Notes under the pieces: model-generated
Told to the model about the DNA's origin: nothing
Seen by the model: the letters and a program-made list of their open reading frames with translations, nothing else
Database searches by the model: none
Shown: positions 53,156-62,094 of the stretch, piece after piece
Position numbering within the stretch: the first letter of the stretch is position 1
Layout: each line of letters begins with the position of its first letter
Assembly (NCBI GenBank): GCA_902494195.1
Contig: CABUSH010000006.1
Span: forward strand, 1-64,000
Reading direction: 5' to 3'
DNA length: 64,000 nucleotides
Source: an uncultured Collinsella sp.
GTDB taxonomy: Bacteria; Actinomycetota; Coriobacteriia; Coriobacteriales; Coriobacteriaceae
Program-made: the position numbers and the translations under genes

Positions 53156-56100
53156 ATGAACGCTGATAAGAATGGCTTTCAAATGAGCAACGGCACGCAT
53201 CAATACGCCCTTTTCGGGAGCGCCCTATTCAAATTCAATAAAACGGTCGTCCACGCTTCGGATCCGCGCAAGCAAATCGTTATCTGCAGCAGCGGTCCAG
53301 ACATCCGTTATACAACGCTGGAAGAATGGGAGAAAGCTGGCGATTCTTTCGATAGACGGGCGCAGATCGAAGATATCGTCACCAGCGCAAGCCCAGCGCG
53401 CGACAAACTCGAGCTCTTCCGCAATCTCTTTACTGGTCGCAAAGATGTCTACGCTCATGGGTACCGCAGAAAAGACGGAGGAATTGGCTATACGCCCGCC
53501 TGCGCAAATGAGTGGAAGTCAGGCATTTGCCCCAAAGCAAGCCACCAGAGAGTCAAATGCACGGAATGCAGCAGCCGCGTCTTCCCCGAGTTGAGCGATG
53601 CCGCGATCATCGCCCATTTCAGAGGCAATGACGATAGGCTTCGAGACGTTATAGGCCAATATGTGCTCGATAAAGACAGTAACACGAAAGTCCTGGTCAT
53701 CGATTTTGACGGAGCCGATTGGAAAGAAGCGACGAAAGCCATTCGACATGTCGCAAAAAGCCACGGAATCGATGTCGCAGTTGAGCGATCGAGATCGGGC
53801 GACGGCGCACATGTCTGGTTTTTCTTCCTAGAGCTCGTCAGCGCAAAGACCGCACGAGATTTTGGAAGCAGCCTTATCACCGAAGCGGCGATACTGAACA
53901 AGACAATCACCTTCAAAGCATTTGACCGAATGCTGCCCGCGCAGTCCACCATTCCTGAGGGCGGCTTTGGAAATCTCATAGCGCTGCCTTTTCAAGGAAA
54001 AGCGCAGCGAAAAGGGAACAGCGTATTTGTTGACGAGCAATTTGAGCCCTTTCCCGATCAATGGCTTTACCTTTCGCAAATCCAGTTAATCCCGCGCGTG
54101 ACGGTGCAAAATCTGATCGAGAGCATCGAAAATAGGTCACATGGAATAGCAGCTGTTGCGGCGGCAAACACCGGTGTGCCACATTCCCAGAGACTGCGAA
54201 AGCGGCTTCCGCTCACACCGCGGGACTTCCCGTCATCGCTGTCCGTCACGCAGACCGATATGCTCTATATCCCCGAAAAATCTCTGAGTCCCGCAGCTCA
54301 AATGGAAGTCCGCAGGCTTGCAACATTTGCCAACCCAGAATTCTTCCGCGCACAATCTATGCATCAATCGGTATTCGGCAAACCGCGGTTCATAGACCTC
54401 AGCGAACTTAGAGATGGCTACGTCGCGATTCCCAGAGGCTGCAAGGTTCAACTTGAGCGGCTGCTTCAAGAAGCCGGCGTTTCTGCCCACTATTCAGACA
54501 AACGCAAGTCGAGCCATCCAATTGCGATGGCATTTAAAGGGACTCTTCGCCCTGAACAGCAAATTGTCGCTGAACAGATGCTCAGCTATGAAGACGGGAT
54601 CATGTCCGCACCGACGGGGTTCGGCAAAACCGTCATCGGAGCTTATCTTATTGCTGCCATTGGTCTTCCAACGCTCGTCATCGTTCCTAAAACTGCGCTC
54701 ATTGCCCAATGGAAATCCCAACTCGAACGATTTCTCGACATCACGGACAACAGAGAGCCCGTCCGAACCCCAAAGGGACGAATCAGCAAAAGACAGCCTC
54801 CGCTCATTGGGCAAATCGGAGGAGGCAAGACCGCCATAAGCCGTCTCATCGACATTGCTTCATTCCAGTCGCTATCCGGCAAGGATCCCCAAACCGGCGA
54901 GTCATTAGCCAAGGAGTTCGTTCGCGATTACAGTCTCATCATCTGTGACGAATGCCACCATGCGGCCGCGCCACAGCTTGAGCTTGTCCTCAAGTCCGCT
55001 CCTGCCAAATATGTATATGGCCTTTCCGCAACGCCCGAGCGTTCGGACGGACTCACGCGGGCACTCTCGATGCTCTGCGGCCCGGTTCGCTATGTCGTCG
55101 ATCCAAAAACGCAAGCAATCCAACAGGGGATTCAGCGCATTGTTAGACCGCGTTTCACCGGAATTCGATTACCCACCTACGGACCAGGAGCATCCTTTAA
55201 CCAAATTCTCGATCTCCTGTGTGTACACGCCGCGAGAAACGAAGCAATTATCGAGGACGCCCTCGAGGCCGCATCAAACGGCCGGCATCCGCTTGTGCTA
55301 TCTAAAAGAAAAAAGCATGCCGAAGAGCTATGCAGGCTACTTCAAAGCCGTGGACACGAACCCATACTCTTAACCGGAGAAATCGACGCCAAAGAAAGAA
55401 AAGCAATACTGAAGAGTCTTCCCAGCTTTGAGCATGATCATCGAATCATCGTCGCAACTGAAAGTCTTCTGGGCGAGGGCTTCGACCTGTCTTACCTTGA
55501 CACTTTGCTCATTGCCACTCCAATATCTTGGGACGGCAGCATAACGCAGCAGGCAGGTAGGCTACACAGAAGCCACGAGGGCAAACAGCGGGTTGAGATA
55601 TTCGACTATGTTGACCTGTCGATACCCATGTTCGCGCGCATGTACCAAAAGAGGCTCAAGACCTACGCCAAGCTGGGGTATGAAGTCTTTGCGGCAAACG
55701 ACAACAGACAGGACGATCGAAACATCCTCGTTAGGTCGGCAAGAGCCGTGGAGGCTTTAGTGAATGACATCGAGAACGCATCGAAAAGCATTTTTATTGC
55801 CGCACCCTACGCGTCCGCCGCATGCCTTGAAAAGCTCGCCGCTGCACTCGCGGATGCCGCTACCCGTGGAATTGCCCTTGAGATTTCTATTGCTTCAACT
55901 CCACGCGATGACGTGAAAGCGATTTTTGCCGAGATGAACGTCAACTATCTCATCAAAGCCGAAGGACGCCTGTGCGCATCAGTGATTGACGAGGAAACTG
56001 TCTGGTACGGAGCTATTCCGTTGCTTGCTTTCCCAAAGAAAGAAGACTGCAGCATTCGTTTCAAAAGCAGCGAAGTCGCAGCCGAGCTTTTGAGCGAAAT

Positions 56101-56188
56101 TCAGCGAAAAGTGGAACCGGAGGCCGCGGCGACGAACGGGGTACCCCCAGCAGTTGCGGTGAAATGGGGACTGTTTTTGGCTTATTAG
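53156..56188 (+). CDS. TOTE-type conflict protein: primase-like domain + SF2 helicase + degenerate PLD domain
   Basis: 1,010 residues. Residues ~85-145 (LFRNLFTGRKDVYA... YTPACANEWKSGICPK... CTECSSR) form a Cys-bearing head. Residues ~175-330 are an archaeo-eukaryotic primase domain of the TOTE type: VIDFDGADW with the DxD pair at 183-185, SGDGAHVW near 214, KAFDRMLP near 254. Residues ~460-780 are an SSL2-like helicase with APTGFGKT (485-492), DECHH (598-602) and QQAGRLHR. Residues ~835-975 resemble a phospholipase-D fold (VIDEETVWYGAIPLL) without an HKD pair. The family belongs to predicted anti-invader systems. The last ~14 residues are read from a palindromic repeat, so the native end is altered. 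ATG 53183 is an alternative start; neither has a strong ribosome site. Confidence 0.82.
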   Translation: MNADKNGFQMSNGTHQYALFGSALFKFNKTVVHASDPRKQIVICSSGPDIRYTTLEEWEKAGDSFDRRAQIEDIVTSASPARDKLELFRNLFTGRKDVYAHGYRRKDGGIGYTPACANEWKSGICPKASHQRVKCTECSSRVFPELSDAAIIAHFRGNDDRLRDVIGQYVLDKDSNTKVLVIDFDGADWKEATKAIRHVAKSHGIDVAVERSRSGDGAHVWFFFLELVSAKTARDFGSSLITEAAILNKTITFKAFDRMLPAQSTIPEGGFGNLIALPFQGKAQRKGNSVFVDEQFEPFPDQWLYLSQIQLIPRVTVQNLIESIENRSHGIAAVAAANTGVPHSQRLRKRLPLTPRDFPSSLSVTQTDMLYIPEKSLSPAAQMEVRRLATFANPEFFRAQSMHQSVFGKPRFIDLSELRDGYVAIPRGCKVQLERLLQEAGVSAHYSDKRKSSHPIAMAFKGTLRPEQQIVAEQMLSYEDGIMSAPTGFGKTVIGAYLIAAIGLPTLVIVPKTALIAQWKSQLERFLDITDNREPVRTPKGRISKRQPPLIGQIGGGKTAISRLIDIASFQSLSGKDPQTGESLAKEFVRDYSLIICDECHHAAAPQLELVLKSAPAKYVYGLSATPERSDGLTRALSMLCGPVRYVVDPKTQAIQQGIQRIVRPRFTGIRLPTYGPGASFNQILDLLCVHAARNEAIIEDALEAASNGRHPLVLSKRKKHAEELCRLLQSRGHEPILLTGEIDAKERKAILKSLPSFEHDHRIIVATESLLGEGFDLSYLDTLLIATPISWDGSITQQAGRLHRSHEGKQRVEIFDYVDLSIPMFARMYQKRLKTYAKLGYEVFAANDNRQDDRNILVRSARAVEALVNDIENASKSIFIAAPYASAACLEKLAAALADAATRGIALEISIASTPRDDVKAIFAEMNVNYLIKAEGRLCASVIDEETVWYGAIPLLAFPKKEDCSIRFKSSEVAAELLSEIQRKVEPEAAATNGVPPAVAVKWGLFLAY

Positions 56189-56220
56189 CCGCCAATCAAT
56201 CCCCATTCCACCGCAACTTA
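56153..56220. repeat. GTTGCGGTG palindromic repeat, copy 3, overlapping the TOTE gene end
   Basis: GTTGCGGTGAAATGGGGA pairs with TCCCCATTCCACCGCAAC. Its sequence supplies the final codons and the TAG stop at 56186 of the TOTE-type gene. The loop is almost identical to copy 2. Confidence 0.85.
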
Positions 56221-56231
56221 GAAATCAGCGA

Positions 56232-56540
56232 TCAGCCCAGCGGACCCTGAAACAACTCCTGATGAGCGCCCATTCTTACCAGCCTAATCACTGGGTTAGT
56301 CTTATGGGGAAGATAAAGAACGACCACATCGACCAAGCCATCGGATAGATGGAAATCGATGTGGCCGTTGTAGTTTCCGCCCGGGTTTGAAAGCTCATGG
56401 GCGCCATATTCCGCGGGAAGCGAGCCGTGAGCTGCAAGCTCTGCGACCGCCGCCTTAAACTCGGATTTTAGCTGCGGATGGATGCGCATCGTCCGTTTAT
56501 AATCCGCCTTAAACTGAGCCTCGACTTTAATCTCAAACAT
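56232..56540 (-). CDS. YafQ/RelE-family toxin
   Basis: 102 residues. FKADYKRTMRIHPQLKSEFKAAVAELAAHGSLPAEYGAHELSN and the ending NPVIRLVRMGAHQELF have the YafQ pattern, including a C-terminal histidine before the final Leu-Phe used in mRNA cleavage. It would cut mRNA on the ribosome. It lies 2 nt after its antitoxin and converges with the TOTE-type gene. Confidence 0.88.
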   Translation of the reverse strand: MFEIKVEAQFKADYKRTMRIHPQLKSEFKAAVAELAAHGSLPAEYGAHELSNPGGNYNGHIDFHLSDGLVDVVVLYLPHKTNPVIRLVRMGAHQELFQGPLG

Positions 56541-56542
56541 CG

Positions 56543-56842
56543 CTAGTCCTCATCGAGGAATGATATAAGCTCATCAGCGTTGTTGAATGACGGGCTATCG
56601 TCCGGCAAAACCCCCAACTCATGAGCCTCGGCGATCACCATGGCACGCCTCGTCGCCTCGTTGGGCACCTCCGCCCTTCCTACAATCTCAAAAGGAATCT
56701 TTCGCTGATTTACCAGCTGCCGAACGGCAAGATTGAGATAAGAATTGAGGCTGAGGCCGACCGAATCCAAGAACTCAGTCGCCTGCTCCTTGAGCCCCTC
56801 TTCGATGCGAACCGTCGTAGGCTTAACTGTTGCTGTAGACAT
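56543..56842 (-). CDS. RelB/DinJ-family antitoxin
   Basis: 99 residues. The ribbon-helix-helix TVKPTTVRIEEGLKEQATEFLDSVGLSLNSYLNLAVRQLV is typical of RelB/DinJ; the rest binds the toxin. ATG 56842 has GAGGAGG 7 nt upstream. A longer in-frame start at 56935 has no signal. First gene of the TA operon in the island. Confidence 0.9.
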   Translation of the reverse strand: MSTATVKPTTVRIEEGLKEQATEFLDSVGLSLNSYLNLAVRQLVNQRKIPFEIVGRAEVPNEATRRAMVIAEAHELGVLPDDSPSFNNADELISFLDED

Positions 56843-56954
56843 TTGCGACCTCCTCGCTCTCGTCTTTTGCATCAGTATACCCAATATAAACGGCAAACTG
56901 ACGTTAGATAGCATCAGATTGCCATACATATTCATGTCGCGGTGGGCACGATTG

Positions 56955-57086
56955 CTCTACATCAACCCGCTGAGCGCAATGTCGACGGCCTCGTTGAGGT
57001 CGTCAGTAATGTGTACCAGATCCGGATCGAGCGGGCTGATCATACCGGCGCTCATCACCGGGCCGTTGAGCCAGTCGAACAGGCCC
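56955..57086. repeat. Right copy of the 132-bp duplication
   Basis: This is the end of the intact LOG gene, matching 52607-52738 at 125 of 132 positions; all differences lie in the stop-proximal 51 nt. The two copies bound the TOTE/TA island. Confidence 0.9.
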
Positions 57087-57715
57087 TGCCAGTACTCGCT
57101 GCCCACCAGCACGAGCGGCATGCGCTTGACCTTGTGCGTCTGCACCAGCGTGAGAACCTCGAACATCTCGTCGAGCGTGCCAAAGCCGCCGGGAAATACG
57201 ATGGCGCCCGAGCTGTACTTAACGAACATGGTTTTGCGCACAAAGAAGTAGCGGAAGTCCATGCCGAGGTTCACGTATTTGTTGAGCCCCTGCTCGTGCG
57301 GCAATTCAATGCCTAGGCCAACTGACTTGCCGTTGACACTCGCCGCTCCCCTGTTGGCCGCTTCCATGATGCCGGGGCCGCCACCGGTGATGACCGCCAC
57401 GCCACGTTGCGCGATCTTGCGCCCGACGGTACGCGCCGCCTTGTAGAGCGGATCGGTCTTAGGCGTGCGGGCACTGCCGAAGATGGTCACTGCGGGGCCA
57501 AGCTCGGCAAGCGCGCCGAAGCCATCGACAAACTCGGCCTGAATGCGCAGCACGCGCCAGGGATCGGCATGCAGCCAGTCGGTCGAATCTTCGGGCGCCA
57601 GCAGGTTGGCATAGGTGTTGTCCTTGGGAATCATGGGGCCGCGCATGACCACGGGGCCGCGGCGGTACGTCTCGTCGTAGGCGGGCTCGCCCTCGACGTT
57701 CTCATTCTTAATCAT
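56957..57715 (-). CDS. LOG-family (TIGR00730-type) protein, intact
   Basis: 252 residues. VAVITGGGPGIMEAANRGA near 95-113 and FPGGFGTLDEMFEVL near 165-179 are the nucleotide-binding and catalytic PGGxGTxxE motifs of LOG/lysine decarboxylase-like phosphoribohydrolases that act on nucleoside monophosphates. ATG 57715 has ATAGGAG upstream; a longer frame would start inside a terminator hairpin. Its 3' end was replaced by the island's copy without changing the protein. Confidence 0.88.
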   Translation of the reverse strand: MIKNENVEGEPAYDETYRRGPVVMRGPMIPKDNTYANLLAPEDSTDWLHADPWRVLRIQAEFVDGFGALAELGPAVTIFGSARTPKTDPLYKAARTVGRKIAQRGVAVITGGGPGIMEAANRGAASVNGKSVGLGIELPHEQGLNKYVNLGMDFRYFFVRKTMFVKYSSGAIVFPGGFGTLDEMFEVLTLVQTHKVKRMPLVLVGSEYWQGLFDWLNGPVMSAGMISPLDPDLVHITDDLNEAVDIALSGLM

Positions 57716-57737
57716 GGGTGCTCCTATCGAGAAAAAG

Positions 57738-57780
57738 AAAAATGGGCGGGGTCGACGCCATGCGTCAAACACCCGCCCGA
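57738..57780 (-). terminator. Terminator between tgt and the LOG gene
   Basis: On the minus strand GGGCGGGTGTTTGACGC pairs with GCGTCGACCCCGCCC (one bulge) followed by ATTTTTC. Confidence 0.85.
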
Positions 57781-57928
57781 GCATCAACTATTCGGTATGG
57801 TACCCACGATGCATCAAGCACTTGCAAGCTATCGGTCAGCGGTCGTGCAGCCGGCGTCAGCGAATGTGACGAGCGGCTGCCGCTCAGCCTTTGCCGTTGC
57901 CCACGCTCTGTAAGCGTGCCTGTCGCCC

Positions 57929-59068
<1,140 letters not shown>

Positions 59069-59163
59069 AAACTGGAACTCCTTGGTAGCGGTTCATACGC
59101 AAACCATTATACGGGCAACCCGCAAGAAGCACCGACTCGACAGAAACTGATGCAAAGGGGTCA

Positions 59164-59193
59164 TAGTCGTTTAAGAACGTCCCCAAAGACTAC
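59164..59193. repeat. Dispersed repeat TAGTCGTTTAAGAACGTCCC..., copy 1
   Basis: TAGTCGTTTAAGAACGTCCC followed by CAAAGACTAC. A 29/30-identical copy is at 63868-63897, and a reverse-complement relative at 1421-1449. Here it stands 58 nt outside the left inverted repeat of the IS element. Confidence 0.75.
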
Positions 59194-59374
59194 ATCTGGG
59201 ATCATTTCCAACAGCCAAGGTAGCGCCGATGTTATGGCACCGACAGACACTATGACCCAATCCGAGGGCACTAAAAAGACAGGAGCCCCCGCTCGTGACC
59301 GCGGGTCGGGGCTGCGACAATGATGTTGAAGTGCCATAGGCGCAGCCGCGCCGCAACGAGGTTGGGAGGCTCCC

Positions 59375-60496
59375 ATGCCAAAGTATTCTACCGCGTTCGG
59401 GATGGACGTCCACCTGAGGTCGACCACCGTCTGCGCCCTCGACGCGGACACCGGCGAGGCCGTGACGAGGAGGTTCCCCGGCAACCCCTGGGGCGAGATC
59501 GCCGGGTGGATGGATGGGTTCCCCGGGCCGTCGCTCGCGGCCTACGAGAGCGGCTACCTCGGCTTCGCCCCGCAAAGGGAGCTCGCCGGGCTCGGCGTCG
59601 AGTGCGTCGTCGCCGCGGTCTCGAAGATCCCCAGGTCGGCCGCCGACTCGGCCTCCAAGAACGACAGGAACGACGCCGCCAGGATGGCCAAGGCGATACT
59701 CGCCCACGACATCTCCCCCGTATGGGTCCCCTCCCCCGAGGTCGAGGGCATCAGGGACCTCGCCGGCGCCTACGGCGGGGCGACCGCGCGCCTGGCGACC
59801 GCCAAGCAGCGGCTGCTCGCCTTCCTCGCAAGGCGGGGGTTCGTCTACGGCGGCACCACGCCCGCCGGCAACCCGAGGAAGTACTGGACCTACGACTTCC
59901 TGAGGTGGCTCGACAAGGTCAGGCCTGAGGACGATGGCGGGGTTCGGGCGCTCGCCGCCCTGAGGAACGAGGTCGAGGCCGCGGCGGAGGCCCGGGCGGA
60001 CCTGCTCTCCGAGTACAGGGCCGCCGCGGATGCCAGCCCGATCGCCGCGGAGGTGGCCGCCCTCCAGTCGATCAAGGGCTGCGCCTTCGCGCTGGCCGCA
60101 GCCTTCTCGGCCGAGGTCGGCGACTTCACGAGGTTCCGTTCCGGAAGGCAGGTCACGGCCTATTTCGGCCTCGCGCCGAGCCAGAGGTCGAGTGGCGACT
60201 CCGTGCGGCTCGGAGGCGTCAGCGGTGCGGGCAACGCGCTCGTGAGGAAGCTGGCCGTTGAGGGTTCATGGTGCTACGCCGCGGCACGGCACCAGCCGAA
60301 GCTCATGCCGAGGGACACGGGCGTGCCCCTCGAGATAAGGATGCACGGGAGGAAGGGGTCCGAGCGGCTCCTGCGGCGGCGCGAGGAGATGCTCGCCCGC
60401 GGTATGCCCGCGGCGAAGGCCAACGCGGCCACCGCGGCCGAGCTCGTGAGGTGGCTCTGGGCCCTCGGCGCGATGTGCCGGGAGGGCGCGGAATAG
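59375..60496 (+). CDS. IS110/IS1111-family DEDD transposase
   Basis: 373 residues. The N-terminal RuvC-like DEDD domain has FGMDVHLRSTTVCALD, AYESGYLGF and KNDRNDAARMAKAI; the C-terminal Transposase_20 domain has LQSIKGCAFALAAAFSAEVGDFTRF, YFGLAPSQRSSGDSVRLGGVSGAGNALVRKLAVEG with the catalytic serine. It is intact. ATG 59375 has GGGAGG 6 nt upstream. Such enzymes are guided by an element-encoded bridge RNA. Confidence 0.93.
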   Translation: MPKYSTAFGMDVHLRSTTVCALDADTGEAVTRRFPGNPWGEIAGWMDGFPGPSLAAYESGYLGFAPQRELAGLGVECVVAAVSKIPRSAADSASKNDRNDAARMAKAILAHDISPVWVPSPEVEGIRDLAGAYGGATARLATAKQRLLAFLARRGFVYGGTTPAGNPRKYWTYDFLRWLDKVRPEDDGGVRALAALRNEVEAAAEARADLLSEYRAAADASPIAAEVAALQSIKGCAFALAAAFSAEVGDFTRFRSGRQVTAYFGLAPSQRSSGDSVRLGGVSGAGNALVRKLAVEGSWCYAAARHQPKLMPRDTGVPLEIRMHGRKGSERLLRRREEMLARGMPAAKANAATAAELVRWLWALGAMCREGAE

Positions 60497-60758
60497 ACAT
60501 AGCCCCCGTCCCGGCGAGCCGGGCGGCCTTCGGGGATACCCCCTATTTCGCTGTGCGCGCGGAGCCCTCCGCATGCGCCTCGACAGACTTGGGGAACCCC
60601 GCCGAAGGAATGGAGTGCGGGCCGACAGAACGGTATCCGCGGATATGAGACTGAGCCGAAGGCGTCGATGACATGCCGGGGGCGGACCGGGACGGGTTAA
60701 CGGCAGGCCCCGCCGACCGATTGCAAGCGGTCGGCGGGGCCATTGTGGCTCTTGACAG
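60497..60758 (+). ncRNA. Candidate bridge-RNA region of the IS element
   Basis: About 260 nt of noncoding sequence between the transposase stop and the right inverted repeat. It is rich in potential stems, ending in a perfect 14-bp hairpin with GGCCCCGCCGACCG (60706-60719), an 8-nt loop and its complement (60728-60741). In IS1111-group elements the guide RNA is encoded on this side. The actual loops and guide sequences cannot be assigned by eye. Confidence 0.4.
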
Positions 60759-60846
60759 CGGATTGGGTCATATGAGCGAAAACCCGCCAGAGCGAGCAAG
60801 GTGCCTTCAAGCAAAATGGCGCCGCAGGTTGAGCATAAGTCAGCGA

Positions 60847-60945
60847 GCGGGCCGCATTTGAGACAAGGTGATGTGAAACGAAAGGGCGCTGACCTTCTGG
60901 TCGCGCCCTTGAAGTTGAACGTCAGATTGTCCAAATGCGGCCCGC
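60847..60945 (-). terminator. Long palindromic terminator of the SDR gene
   Basis: GCGGGCCGCATTTG (60847-60860) pairs with CAAATGCGGCCCGC (60932-60945), with an inner stem AAGGGCGC / GCGCCCTT followed on the minus strand by TCGTTTCAC. It lies about 55 nt past the SDR stop codon. Confidence 0.7.
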
Positions 60946-60999
60946 GCAGCGTCGGCTGGTCCGCCGTTCGTTAGAACGGCGGAACCTGAGACGTAACCC

Positions 61000-61800
61000 C
61001 TAAGGCCGCTGGCCCATGCCACCCTCGAGGGTGACGGTCTCGCCGTTCATGTACTTAAAGTCGGGACCGCAGAGCTGAACGACCACGCGGCCGATTTCCT
61101 TCTCGACGTCGCCGTAGTGACCCGCCGGTGGCATGTGGACGTTGGCCTTGAACGCCTCGGGATAGGCATCCTGGAAGTTCTCGAGCGCAGCAGTCCAAGC
61201 AAGCGGGCACACGATGTTGACGTTGATGCCGTCCTTGCCCCACTCGTTGGCGGCAACGCGAGTCAGGCCGCGGATGCCCTCCTTGGCGGCAGCATAGCTG
61301 CACTGGCCATAGTTGCCAAACAGGCCGGCGCCCGAGGCAAAGTTGACCACGGAGCCCTTGGTCTCCTTCAGGTGCGGATAGGCCTTCTGCATGTACAGAT
61401 AGGTAGCATACAGACCGGAGTAAATGGCCAGGTTAAACTGGTCCATGGTGTGATCGGCGATGGTCACGCCCGAGGCGCTAGCCTGAGCATTGTTGACGAC
61501 GGCGTCGATGCGGCCGAACTCCTCAATGGCCTTGTCGATAACGTTCTGGACGACGGCCTCGTTGTCCTGACCAGCCGAGACATCGGCCTGAACAGGCAGA
61601 ACCTTGACACCGTACTCGGCCTCGAGAGACTCCTTGGCGGCCTCGAGCTTGGCGACGTTGCGGCCGGTGATGACGAGGTTCGCGCCCTCCTTGGCAAATG
61701 CGATATCGATGCCGTAGCCGATGGAGCCAGCGGAACCGTCCTTAAGCGTGGCCTTGCCGCCGCCGGTGACGATCACGGTCTTACCAGTGAAAAGTCCCAT
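61000..61800 (-). CDS. Short-chain dehydrogenase/reductase
   Basis: 266 residues with an N-terminal Rossmann fold. The nucleotide motif is TGGG followed by a ~10-residue insertion and then GSIGYGID, a variant of TGxxxGxG. NNAQ replaces the usual NNAG near residue 100, and the catalytic pair Y-x3-K is in CSYAAAKEGIRGL near 170. The ending MNGETVTLEGGMG is typical. It would oxidise or reduce an alcohol/keto group with NAD(P); the substrate is unknown, and the sequence does not resemble the 7beta-hydroxysteroid dehydrogenase known from Collinsella as I recall it. ATG 61800 has GAAAGGA upstream. Confidence 0.85.
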   Translation of the reverse strand: MGLFTGKTVIVTGGGKATLKDGSAGSIGYGIDIAFAKEGANLVITGRNVAKLEAAKESLEAEYGVKVLPVQADVSAGQDNEAVVQNVIDKAIEEFGRIDAVVNNAQASASGVTIADHTMDQFNLAIYSGLYATYLYMQKAYPHLKETKGSVVNFASGAGLFGNYGQCSYAAAKEGIRGLTRVAANEWGKDGINVNIVCPLAWTAALENFQDAYPEAFKANVHMPPAGHYGDVEKEIGRVVVQLCGPDFKYMNGETVTLEGGMGQRP

Positions 61801-62094
61801 ACAAAGTCCTTTCAAATCGCGACGGGCACGCCCGCCGACTGCGCGTATCCAACTTCACGCGCCAAAAGCTGAGATGCAACTTTAGCGTGTTCAAGCGAAA
61901 ATAAAAGACCGCGGCAGGCGAACGGCACCACGTCGTTCGGCGAAGGGATTGTCAAGTACAAACTGGATAAAGCGGCCGAGTTATTGTTATCAGATCGAGC
62001 CATCGAACACGTTTTGAAACTTTGCTGCAGCGCGTGGGATGTCGGCGCGAGACTTTATCATAGGGTGACAAACAACGATGAGGAGCACATGCCT

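Larger units (their letters stand above)
59252..60771 (+). mobile_element. IS110-family element, probably IS1111 group
   Basis: A 13-bp inverted repeat, ATGACCCAATCCG, lies at 59252-59264 and its exact complement at 60759-60771, bracketing the transposase gene with ~110 nt of leader and ~260 nt of 3' noncoding sequence. Subterminal inverted repeats are a feature of the IS1111 group. True ends should lie a few nucleotides outside. No target duplication is evident, as expected for this family. Codon use differs from the host genes (AGG for Arg, CTC for Leu). Confidence 0.85.

Noticed and set aside
53021..53203. Small minus-strand open frame before the TOTE-type gene
   Set aside because: No ribosome site, and it overlaps the start of the clearly coding plus-strand gene.
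61000..61800. SDR as a bile-acid 7-hydroxysteroid dehydrogenase
   Set aside because: The sequence does not resemble the Collinsella 7beta-enzyme I recall, and the nucleotide motif has an insertion; substrate left open.
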